In this document: positions 1 to 5,456 of the stretch, piece by piece | Numbering within the stretch: position 1 is the first letter of the stretch | Layout: each line of letters starts with the position of its first letter | NCBI GenBank assembly: GCA_902766845.1 | Contig: CACXFD010000180.1 | Span: 1-9,569, forward strand | Length of the DNA: 9,569 nt | From: an uncultured Lachnospiraceae bacterium | GTDB taxonomy: Bacteria; Bacillota; Clostridia; Lachnospirales; Lachnospiraceae | Reading direction: 5' to 3' | Translations under genes and position numbers: made by a program | The notes under the pieces: model-generated | Databases searched by the model: none | What the model was told of the DNA's origin: nothing | The model's input: the letters and a program-made list of their open reading frames with translations, nothing else

Positions 1-167
1 ACGACGGCCAGATGCTGCGAAAACGGCAGGGCAGCCAGACGGTCTGCCAGGTGACAGATCATCGGACGGCCCGCGACCGGGGCCAGCAGTTTGTTTTCGG
101 CGCCGTAGCGCGCGGATACGCCGGCGGCCATCAGGACCGCGGCGACGGGATAATCGGTCTTCTTCAT
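1..167 (-). CDS. mocA: MocA/MobA-like molybdenum cofactor nucleotidyltransferase (5' part only)
   Basis: Seen: 55 N-terminal codons on the minus strand, running off the left edge. After a short basic start (MKKTDYP) comes a beta strand and the nucleotide-binding loop LMAAGVSARYGAENKLL at residues 12-28, followed by PVAGRPMICHLADRL. This is the signature of the NTP-transferase fold of MobA/MocA enzymes. The LxAAG form with a later NKLL lysine (K26) is typical of MocA (CTP:molybdopterin cytidylyltransferase) rather than MobA, which usually reads LAGG. Known: in E. coli MocA makes the cytosine-dinucleotide cofactor used by XdhABC-type enzymes, which fits the xdhABC genes in this window. The gene is divergent from the dehydrogenase at 352. 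An in-frame ATG at 239 would add 24 Gly/Arg-rich residues with no ribosome site, so 167 is preferred. A GGAGG lies only 1 nt from this ATG, which is unusually close. A related sugar or isoprenoid NTP-transferase is a less likely alternative. Confidence 0.78.
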   Translation of the reverse strand, partial: MKKTDYPVAAVLMAAGVSARYGAENKLLAPVAGRPMICHLADRLAALPFSQHLAV

Positions 168-173
168 GCCTCC

Positions 174-202
174 ACTATAGCAGACCGCGCGCCGGGCCGC
201 AA
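174..202 (-). promoter_or_regulatory. Candidate promoter of the mocA-like gene
   Basis: On the minus strand TTGCGG (202-197) is followed by exactly 17 nt and TATAGT (179-174). The -10 box is good and the -35 is weak. The predicted transcription start falls at about 167, the A of the ATG, so the transcript would be leaderless or nearly so. Confidence 0.45.
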
Positions 203-249
203 GATGGAATCCTCCGCCGCGGCCGGCACCGTTGCGCATGAAAATAGGC

Positions 250-278
250 TTGACGCGCCCATACGGGTTTTGTAAGAT
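250..278 (+). promoter_or_regulatory. Sigma-A-type promoter of the D-2-hydroxyacid dehydrogenase
   Basis: TTGACG (250-255), a 17-nt spacer and TAAGAT (273-278) form a near-consensus sigma-A/sigma-70 promoter. It lies in the divergent region between the mocA-like gene and the dehydrogenase. Transcription should start near 285, giving a leader of about 67 nt before the ATG at 352. Confidence 0.7.
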
Positions 279-351
279 AAAAATGCGAACAGATATTCAG
301 GCCCGCCCGAAGGGCACCGGTACGGGAAGGGCAGAAAAAAGGAGGATGGCC

Positions 352-1314
352 ATGAAGATCGTGGTATTGGACGGATATACCGAAAACCCCGGAGATCTTT
401 CCTGGGAAGGCATCGAAGCGTTCGGCGAGGTCAAGGTCTATGACCGCAGCACCGAGGGCGAAGAGCAGGTCATCGAGCGGATCGGAGACGCTCAGATCGT
501 GATCACGAATAAGACGCCGATCACCCGCCGCGTTCTGGACGCGTGCCCGGGCGTGCGGTTCATCGCGGTGCTCGCGACCGGCTATAACGTAGTAGACTAT
601 ACCTATGCCGCGGAAAAGGGCATCCCGGTCTCCAATGTGCCCGGATACGGGACCGCGGCCGTGTCGCAGTTCGCGATCGCACTGCTGCTGGAGATCTGCC
701 ACCACATCGGCCACCACGACCTGGCCGTGAAGGGCGGGCGCTGGTCCGGCGGCAAGGATTTCTGCTTCTGGGATTATCCGCTGATCGAGCTCGAAGGCAA
801 GACGGCCGGCATCATCGGCCTCGGACGCATCGGGCAGGCCACGGCGCGCATCGCCATGGCTCTGGGCATGGATGTGATCGCCTATGACGCGCATACGTCG
901 GAGAGCGGCCGGAAGGTGGCGGAATACGTGGAACTGCCGGAACTGCTCGGCCGGTCGGACGTGATCTTCCTGCACTGCCCGCTGTTTCCGGAGACGCAGG
1001 GCATCATCAACAAGGATACGATCGCGCAGATGAAGGATGGCGTGATCCTGATCAACAATTCCCGCGGGCCGCTCATCGTCGAGGACGATCTGTGCGACGC
1101 GCTCGAGAGCGGCAAGATCGCCGCGGCCGGTCTGGACGTGACCTGCACCGAGCCCATCCCGCTGACCAGCCGGCTGCTGCGCCAGGAGAACTGCGTGATC
1201 ACGCCCCATATCAGCTGGGCCACCAAGGAGGCGCGGCAGCGCATCATGACCGCGACCGAAGAGAACGTCCGCGCGTTCCTGGCCGGCGCACCGGTGAACG
1301 TGGTCAACATGTAA
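352..1314 (+). CDS. D-2-hydroxyacid dehydrogenase, glycerate dehydrogenase/hydroxypyruvate reductase-like
   Basis: 320 aa, the usual length for this NAD(P)-dependent family, which interconverts 2-oxo acids and D-2-hydroxy acids in the cytoplasm. Seen: the Rossmann loop GLGRIG at 156-161 with an acidic residue at the end of the next strand (D179, in AYDA), which favours NADH over NADPH. The catalytic triad is in place: R238 in NNSRGP, E267 in CTEP, H286 in TPHISW. The N-terminal substrate domain (1-100) starts MKIVVLDGYTENPGDLSWE, a form I associate with glycerate dehydrogenase/hydroxypyruvate reductase-like members. The start at 352 is chosen because AGGAGG (340-345) sits 6 nt upstream; ATG 346 directly abuts that site. 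Next to a purine-type hydroxylase, reduction of glyoxylate or hydroxypyruvate is plausible, but the substrate is inference. The next gene in the same direction is 269 nt away. Confidence 0.93.
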   Translation: MKIVVLDGYTENPGDLSWEGIEAFGEVKVYDRSTEGEEQVIERIGDAQIVITNKTPITRRVLDACPGVRFIAVLATGYNVVDYTYAAEKGIPVSNVPGYGTAAVSQFAIALLLEICHHIGHHDLAVKGGRWSGGKDFCFWDYPLIELEGKTAGIIGLGRIGQATARIAMALGMDVIAYDAHTSESGRKVAEYVELPELLGRSDVIFLHCPLFPETQGIINKDTIAQMKDGVILINNSRGPLIVEDDLCDALESGKIAAAGLDVTCTEPIPLTSRLLRQENCVITPHISWATKEARQRIMTATEENVRAFLAGAPVNVVNM

Positions 1315-1324
1315 TATTCGTGTG

Positions 1325-1497
1325 TTTCGGCCCGGCCGCTGTGCAGCCGCAAATATGCGACGCTTTTTGCAAAGCAGGCCGAGCATACGGCAGGAGCTTT
1401 CCGGAAGACGTCTCTGTTGGAGGAAAACTCCTGCAGATAACGGGCGCAGGCCTGCGCAAAAACGGAGCCGTTTGCGCGCACAGCGGCCGGGCCGAAA
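1325..1497. repeat. Long nested inverted repeat (fold-back element or structured RNA)
   Basis: Seen: the outer arms 1325-1344 and 1478-1497 are perfect 20-nt inverted repeats. Pairing continues inward: 1346-1347 with 1476-1477 and 1349-1354 with 1470-1475 (single-base bulges at 1345 and 1348; last pair T-G). Then 1364-1370 pairs with 1456-1462 and 1374-1380 with 1449-1455 (14 bp, bulged AAA at 1371-1373). Finally 1390-1396 pairs with 1428-1434 and 1398-1402 with 1422-1426 (12 bp, one C/A mismatch), closing a 19-nt loop. That is about 54 base pairs across 173 nt, filling the gap between two dehydrogenase genes. No U-tract follows on the plus strand, so it is not a standard terminator. No clear target-site duplication is visible. 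It may be a MITE-like element or a structured transcript. Confidence 0.8.
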
Positions 1498-1525
1498 AAT
1501 GGACTGAGTATATAGAGAAACACTT

Positions 1526-1539
1526 CCGGCCGCGGCCGG
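1526..1539. repeat. Perfect 14-bp GC palindrome
   Basis: CCGGCCGCGGCCGG is its own reverse complement. It lies 45 nt ahead of the FMN dehydrogenase start codon's ribosome site at 1571. In a GC-rich genome this could be chance, an operator, or part of the structured spacer just upstream. Confidence 0.5.
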
Positions 1540-1583
1540 CTCGTTCCATCGCGGGCCGGGCAGGAGCATAAGGAGGAGAAACG

Positions 1584-2606
1584 ATGACGTACGAAGAGAT
1601 CCGCAAACAGGCAAAAGAGAATCTTGATCCGACGAAGTGTTCCGCATGTCCGGTCTGCAACGGAATCGCGTGCCGCGGGCGCATGCCCGGACCGGCCGCG
1701 CGGGGAACGGCGTCTTCGTTCACCCGGAACCTGGAAGCGTTGGAAAAGATCAAGCTGAACATCGATACGCTCTATGAAGCCGGTACGCCGGATACGTCCT
1801 TTGACTTTTTCGGACGCAGGCTGTCCCTGCCCGTGATGTGCGGCCCGATCGGCGGTGTCAAGGCATCGTTCGGCGCGCATTACGAGGATGATGAGACCTA
1901 CACGATGGACCTGCTGAAGGGCTGCCTGGACGCCGGCACGCTGGCGTTCACCGGCGACGCGCCGGTCCCGACCGTCTACACCGCTCCGATGAAGGCCGTG
2001 AAGACCTGGGGCAACGGCATCCCGACCTTCAAGCCCCGGAACCTCGAGGACGCCAAATGGCGGATCGCGATGGCGGAAGAGAACGGGGCCGCGGCGATCG
2101 CGATGGACATCGACTGCATCGGCCTGCCGCCGCTGCGGAATCTGGATCCGCCCGTCAAGGCTCAGACCGTGGAGGAACTGGCGGCCATGATCGCGCTGAC
2201 CGATAAGCCCGTCATCATCAAGGGCATCCTGAACCCGAAGACCGCGCGCAAGGCCGTGCAGGCCGGCGCGAAGGCCATCGTGGTCTCCACGCACAGCGGA
2301 CGCGTGATCGACCAGCTGCCGGCCGCGGCGGAGGTGCTGCCGGCCATCAAGGCAGAGGTCGGAGATGAGGTGAAGGTCTTTGCGGACGGCGGCGTGCGCA
2401 GCGGTCTGGACGTTTTCAAATACCTGGCGCTGGGCGCGGACGCGGTCCTGATCGGCCGGCCGTACGTGCAGGCCGTCTACGGAGGCGGCGCGGAAGGCGC
2501 GAAGGTCTACACCGACTTCATCCGCGCAGACCTCGTGAATGCGATGTACATGACCGGCGCGCTGAAGCTGTCCGATATCACGCGGGACATGATCCTGGTG
2601 CCGTGA
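1584..2606 (+). CDS. FMN-dependent alpha-hydroxy-acid dehydrogenase/oxidase with N-terminal four-Cys motif
   Basis: 340 aa TIM-barrel flavoprotein of the FMN_dh family (lactate/glycolate/mandelate oxidoreductase type). Known: the family oxidises L-2-hydroxy acids to 2-oxo acids. Seen: K213 in VIIKGIL, the family's conserved lysine; STHSGR at 235-240, equivalent to the usual SNHGGR, with the catalytic histidine H237 and substrate arginine R240; ADGGVRSG at 267-274 and GADAVLIGRP at 284-293, which bind the FMN phosphate. The N-terminus has C19-x2-C22-x2-C25-x4-C30 (CSACPVCNGIACRGRMPG), absent from classic lactate oxidases but, as I recall, found in clostridial homologues. It could bind a metal or an Fe-S cluster. 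AGGAGG (1571-1576) is 7 nt before the ATG, and a strong terminator follows. The expected L-specificity complements the D-specific enzyme upstream. The actual substrate is unknown; a divergent isopentenyl-diphosphate isomerase-like role is less likely. Confidence 0.88.
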   Translation: MTYEEIRKQAKENLDPTKCSACPVCNGIACRGRMPGPAARGTASSFTRNLEALEKIKLNIDTLYEAGTPDTSFDFFGRRLSLPVMCGPIGGVKASFGAHYEDDETYTMDLLKGCLDAGTLAFTGDAPVPTVYTAPMKAVKTWGNGIPTFKPRNLEDAKWRIAMAEENGAAAIAMDIDCIGLPPLRNLDPPVKAQTVEELAAMIALTDKPVIIKGILNPKTARKAVQAGAKAIVVSTHSGRVIDQLPAAAEVLPAIKAEVGDEVKVFADGGVRSGLDVFKYLALGADAVLIGRPYVQAVYGGGAEGAKVYTDFIRADLVNAMYMTGALKLSDITRDMILVP

Positions 2607-2645
2607 TACAGGCCTTTGAAACAGAAAAGAAAACGATACGGAAAG

Positions 2646-2690
2646 CAGGAGCCGGTCCCGGGCAGTGAACCCGGGCCGGCTCCTGTTTTT
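2646..2690 (+). terminator. Strong intrinsic terminator after the FMN dehydrogenase
   Basis: Arms 2646-2662 and 2670-2685 pair over 16 bp with a single bulged T (2656) and a 7-nt loop, followed by TTTTT (2686-2690). It lies 39 nt after the stop codon and ends the dehydrogenase transcript. Confidence 0.93.
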
Positions 2691-2939
2691 GCAGCACGGC
2701 AGGGCCATGCGGCGGGACCGGGGGCGGGCCGGTTCGGGGCGTGTTCCAAAATGGAAAAAGGGGCGTATGATACAAAAAAGCCGAGCAGTAAGGAAAACTT
2801 AACACGGCTCTAAAATGCCAATTTACACCAAAAAAATAGTGCACAAAATTAGCGAATCCTAACCAACTAAAATGACGAGGTTGTACATTCATATGTATAA
2901 CGAAATGCCTCTTTTTTGTAGATGTTGACAGAAAAAAGG
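2691..2939. other. Gene-free, partly AT-rich spacer
   Basis: No credible gene on either strand. The first part (to about 2745) is GC-rich like the genes. From about 2745 to 2970 the composition turns strongly AT-rich, unlike anything else in the window. Small palindromes are visible: TTCCA-aaa-TGGAA (2744-2756) and TACAT-N4-ATGTA (2884-2897). A consensus TTGACA at 2925-2930 has no -10 at a proper distance; the TATAAT at 2963 is 32 nt away. The segment may be a promoter island or the remnant of an inserted element. Confidence 0.6.
2774..2810 (-). terminator. Terminator-like hairpin reading leftward on the minus strand
   Basis: Read on the minus strand, AGCCG (2809-2805) pairs with CGGCT (2783-2779). 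An inner 4-bp stem TAAG/CTTA (2801-2798 with 2792-2789) closes a 5-nt loop. The hairpin runs directly into six T residues (2779-2774). This is the shape of an intrinsic terminator for a minus-strand transcript, but no minus-strand gene is recognisable to its right. Confidence 0.45.
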
Positions 2940-2968
2940 ATGGCATTTGCCGGAAAAAATGTTATAAT
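2940..2968 (+). promoter_or_regulatory. Extended -10 promoter of the symporter transcript
   Basis: ATGGCA (2940-2945, 4 of 6 matches to the -35 consensus), a 17-nt spacer, then a perfect TATAAT (2963-2968) preceded by TG at 2960-2961, an extended -10. The -35 overlaps a GGCA-TT-TGCC inverted repeat (2942-2951), a possible operator. Transcription should start near 2975, leaving a leader of about 155 nt. Confidence 0.78.
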
Positions 2969-2976
2969 ATACCTAG

Positions 2977-2989
2977 CATTACGATAATG
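2977..2989. promoter_or_regulatory. Palindrome at the predicted transcription start (candidate operator)
   Basis: CATTA-CGA-TAATG is a perfect 5-bp inverted repeat with a 3-nt centre, placed at about +2 to +15 relative to the predicted start of the symporter transcript. That position suits a repressor site. The winged-helix protein encoded at 4833 is one candidate binder; this is inference. Confidence 0.4.
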
Positions 2990-3130
2990 TGTGCGACTAT
3001 TTACGGACGTGCCGTGGCGCGGGGCGGGGGTCCCGGCCGGGGGAGCGGCGCGGACGCGGGCGAAAGGAGGAGAACGAAAGAGTATCCCTGACACTCGTTG
3101 TCAAAAACATCAGAGAAGAGGTGTAAACTT
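2990..3130 (+). other. GC-rich 5' leader with an orphan Shine-Dalgarno sequence
   Basis: The leader holds G-runs at 3021-3024, 3026-3030, 3039-3043 and 3058-3060, and a perfect palindrome CCCGGCCGGG at 3032-3041. A perfect AGGAGG (3065-3070) follows, but no start codon lies within 5-12 nt; the first candidate is TTG at 3098, 27 nt away. A 5-bp inverted repeat TGACA-N5-TGTCA spans 3089-3103. The functional ribosome site appears to be GAGGTG (3118-3123). I recognise no known riboswitch class here. Confidence 0.5.
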
Positions 3131-4816
3131 ATGTGGTTACTGTTTCTTGAGGTCGCCGTTTACTTTGCCCTCATGCTGGTCATCGGCCGCGTGACAGGCA
3201 AGTGGGTCACCAGCTCGGATGACTACTGGACCTCGGGCCGTGAGGTCCACTGGCTGCCCATGGGCTTCGGTATCGCCGCCATCATGTTCTCCGGTGCCAC
3301 GCTGCCGACCATTTCCGGCTTTGCCATCACTCATGGCCTGTGGATCGGTTCCCTGTACATGTGGGGCTGGGCCCTCGGCATCGTTCTGTTCACACTGCTG
3401 GTCGCGCCGGCCATCCGCCGCGCCGGTATCGTGACGCTGCCTGAGTGGATCGAGGTCCGCTACAGCAGCAAGACCCGTACGGTCGCCGCTATCGCCACCG
3501 CTACCGCTGCCTTCGGCGCCCTGTTCGCACAGGTCGTCGGTCTGGGCAACAACCTGGTGACGATCACCGGGCTTCCCTACTGGGCAACCACTCTGGCCGT
3601 CGTCATCCTGTGTACTCTGTACCTGTATTCCGGCGGTTTCTGGGCTCTGACCGTGTCGGATATGTGCCATATGACCGTCGTCGCGATCGCGTTCCTGGTC
3701 GTTCTGGCGTATCTGTTCGCGAAGGTCGGCGGACCTTTCCAGGTCGCCGCGAATTCCCCGGGCGCTGCGGAGCGTGTCTTCACGTTCTTCGGCAAGAGTC
3801 CGGCCGGCTTTACTTACAAGCTCAACTATCCTTCCTTCCCGTCGCTGCTCATCGGCTGGTTCTTCTGCCAGCTGGGCTGCCAGTACTACTGGGCCCGTGC
3901 GGTCAGCGCCCGTACCGAGAAGGAAGTCAAGAAGGGCTACTATCTGTCCGCCATCATGACGATCGTGTTCGGTTCCACCCTGCTGGCTCTGTTCGGCACC
4001 TATGCCCTGCAGATCTTCGGTGAGAGCGATGTCACCTCCGCCAACGCGTTCGGTAAGCTCGTCGGCTGGCTGCCTGTGCCGTTCGACGGCCTGCTGACCG
4101 TCGCTCTGGTGGCCGGCTGTATGTCCACCTTCTCCACGGCTGTGGTCGGCGTTTCCGCGCCTATCACCCGTGACATCTATCTCCGCATCTTCCGTCCGAA
4201 GGCCGATGCGAAGGAGATGGAGAAGGCCAGCCGTGTCGTGACCGTCTGCGTCGCCATCGTTGCTTATCTGTTCGCGCTGTTCTGGAAGTCCGGTTCCGGC
4301 CATGCTCTGGCCATGATGTGGGCGTTCTCGGCACCTACCGGCGCCCTGGTCCTGCTGGGCCTGTTCTGGAAGAGAGCCACGCCTAAGGCTGCGTTCATCT
4401 CCGAACTGATCGGCCTGATCGTGACCTTCCTGTGGTACGTGATCTCCGCCGCGACTCCGCTCAAGCTTGTCAGCATCGTTCATCCGATGTGGGTCGGCTT
4501 CCTTCTGACCTTCTGCCTGATGGTCATCCTGTCTCTGGCCACCTCGCCCAAGTACTACGGCAAGGAAGGCTATAAGCCCGGTACGCCCAGCAAGGCTGCG
4601 GGTCTGGCTCAGTCCAACGCCGCTCTGAAGGCTTATCAGGAAGAGCAGTACAAGCTTGCCATGCAGAACTCGCTGCGTCCTGTCCTCGGAACCAAGAAGT
4701 GGAAAGAGGCCGTGGAGCGCCGTCACAACAACACCACCACGACGGTCGTCGATTTCTTCTATCCCGAGATCACGGGACGTCAGTTCAACAGCCGCGTGAA
4801 AGCGGAAGAGAATTGA
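3131..4816 (+). CDS. Sodium:solute symporter (SSS family)
   Basis: 561-aa inner-membrane transporter with about 13 hydrophobic segments, the LeuT-fold plan of the SSS family, which couples Na+ entry to uptake of sugars, carboxylates, amino acids, urea or nucleobases. Seen: TM1 at residues 2-20; the typical SSDDYWTSGREVHWLPMG and ATLPTISGFAITHG around 28-69; QYYWARAVSARTEKEVKKG at 251-269, matching the family's conserved cytoplasmic loop; MSTFSTAVVGVSAPITRDIY at 331-350, the Na2-site helix with S332/T333/S335/T336 and a trailing RDIY. A hydrophilic tail of roughly 87 residues (475-561) follows the last helix. Start 3131 is preferred because GAGGTG lies 7 nt upstream; TTG 3098 would add 11 polar residues without a spaced ribosome site. 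It is followed 16 nt later by the winged-helix gene. The substrate is unknown; a nucleobase or carboxylate feeding the downstream hydroxylase is inference. Confidence 0.94.
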   Translation: MWLLFLEVAVYFALMLVIGRVTGKWVTSSDDYWTSGREVHWLPMGFGIAAIMFSGATLPTISGFAITHGLWIGSLYMWGWALGIVLFTLLVAPAIRRAGIVTLPEWIEVRYSSKTRTVAAIATATAAFGALFAQVVGLGNNLVTITGLPYWATTLAVVILCTLYLYSGGFWALTVSDMCHMTVVAIAFLVVLAYLFAKVGGPFQVAANSPGAAERVFTFFGKSPAGFTYKLNYPSFPSLLIGWFFCQLGCQYYWARAVSARTEKEVKKGYYLSAIMTIVFGSTLLALFGTYALQIFGESDVTSANAFGKLVGWLPVPFDGLLTVALVAGCMSTFSTAVVGVSAPITRDIYLRIFRPKADAKEMEKASRVVTVCVAIVAYLFALFWKSGSGHALAMMWAFSAPTGALVLLGLFWKRATPKAAFISELIGLIVTFLWYVISAATPLKLVSIVHPMWVGFLLTFCLMVILSLATSPKYYGKEGYKPGTPSKAAGLAQSNAALKAYQEEQYKLAMQNSLRPVLGTKKWKEAVERRHNNTTTTVVDFFYPEITGRQFNSRVKAEEN

Positions 4817-4832
4817 GAAAGGGGGAGCTATC

Positions 4833-5315
4833 ATGAAAGATCAGGAACTGAAGATCTTAGCGTACATCCGTGAAGGTAAATGCAATCTGGTCGATTTCGC
4901 AGACTGCCTCCACATCAGCGCTCCTGCCGCCAACTACATCTTGGAAGATCTGGAAAAGAACGGCTATGTCGTTCGCAGATCCTACACCGGGATCAACAGC
5001 TTCTCCTATGACCTGACCGACAAGGGCGTTGCGGAGCTTCCTGCCCTGAACGAAAAGGAGGCCGCCCTGATCAACGCGGGCATCAGCGCCGAACAGTACA
5101 AGATGCTTGCCTACCTGGCCAAGGCCACAGAGCCCACGCTCACCGGCAAGGTGGTCAAGGAGGCGGGTCTGAATACGGCGGAGTTCGTCTCCAACGTGAC
5201 CCACCTCGTGAGCGCCGGCATGGTCGCTGACAGCGGCATCATCCGCCGCCGCATCAGCATCACGGAGAAGGGCAAAGCAGTCGTCAAGAAGCTGGCGGAC
5301 GTCGTTTCCGCGTAA
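4833..5315 (+). CDS. Tandem winged-helix DNA-binding protein
   Basis: 160-aa cytoplasmic protein made of two similar halves and little else. The first winged helix covers residues 5-70 (LKILAYI, then the HTH LVDFADCLHISAPAANYILEDLEKNGYV, and a wing ending YDLTDKG). The second covers 88-156 (YKMLAYL, then TGKVVKEAGLNTAEFVSNVTHLVSAGMV, and a wing ending ISITEKG). Both halves share the plan LAY(I/L), recognition helix, L..(N/A)G.V and (L/I)T(D/E)KG, which suggests an internal duplication. The fold resembles MarR or archaeal-type wHTH regulators. No ligand-binding or dimer-helix domain is visible. The gene starts 16 nt after the symporter with AGGGGGAG (4820-4827) 5 nt upstream, so it is almost certainly cotranscribed. 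It probably controls the symporter or hydroxylase genes; the operator is not proven. Confidence 0.85.
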   Translation: MKDQELKILAYIREGKCNLVDFADCLHISAPAANYILEDLEKNGYVVRRSYTGINSFSYDLTDKGVAELPALNEKEAALINAGISAEQYKMLAYLAKATEPTLTGKVVKEAGLNTAEFVSNVTHLVSAGMVADSGIIRRRISITEKGKAVVKKLADVVSA

Positions 5316-5346
5316 GCGAAAGAAGCGCATCAAAACTAATCTGCCG

Positions 5347-5388
5347 GGCAGGGGCGGTGAGCATCGACACCCATTTGCCGTCCCTGCC
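5347..5388 (+). promoter_or_regulatory. 11-bp stem-loop between the wHTH gene and xdhA
   Basis: GGCAGGGGCGG (5347-5357) pairs with 5378-5388 (one G-T pair), closing a 20-nt loop. The downstream side is pyrimidine-rich (TTCCCCCTT) rather than a U-tract. It could be a weak terminator or attenuator that lowers xdhABC relative to the symporter, or an mRNA-processing site. I see no convincing promoter between 5316 and xdhA. Confidence 0.6.
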
Positions 5389-5456
5389 TTCCCCCTTAAA
5401 CGGATACTCTGAGTTCTCCCCACACATTCACAAACGCGCATGAGGTGACGAAAGTT

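Noticed and set aside
175..1647. 490-codon minus-strand open frame across the D-hydroxyacid dehydrogenase
   Set aside because: Antisense shadow; it also crosses the fold-back element and carries no recognisable motif.
882..2708. 608-codon minus-strand open frame across both dehydrogenases
   Set aside because: Arg/His/Asp-rich shadow with no domain; it crosses the terminator at 2646-2690 and the fold-back element.
2616..2813. 65-codon plus-strand frame after the FMN dehydrogenase
   Set aside because: It runs through the strong terminator at 2646-2690, has no ribosome site and a low-complexity product.
2578..2946. 122-codon minus-strand frame in the AT-rich spacer
   Set aside because: It crosses both the plus-strand terminator and the minus-strand terminator-like hairpin. 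The Phe-rich start reflects AT-rich DNA and matches no family I recognise.
2941..2953. Sigma-54 promoter suggested by TGGCA...TTGC
   Set aside because: The two elements nearly abut instead of having the fixed spacing of -24/-12 promoters, and no sigma-54 activator is seen.
2925..2968. TTGACA (2925) paired with TATAAT (2963) as one promoter
   Set aside because: The spacer is 32 nt, far above the usual 16-18. The -10 is better explained with ATGGCA at 2940 and the TG extension.
2975..3130. Purine or molybdenum-cofactor riboswitch in the symporter leader
   Set aside because: I could not find the conserved purine-aptamer core or a recognisable Moco-RNA architecture; GC-rich pairing alone is not enough.
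3137..4834. 565-codon minus-strand open frame opposite the symporter
   Set aside because: The product is Asp/Gly/Gln/Arg-rich without a known fold, and the plus-strand symporter has clear motifs and ribosome site. It is an antisense shadow.
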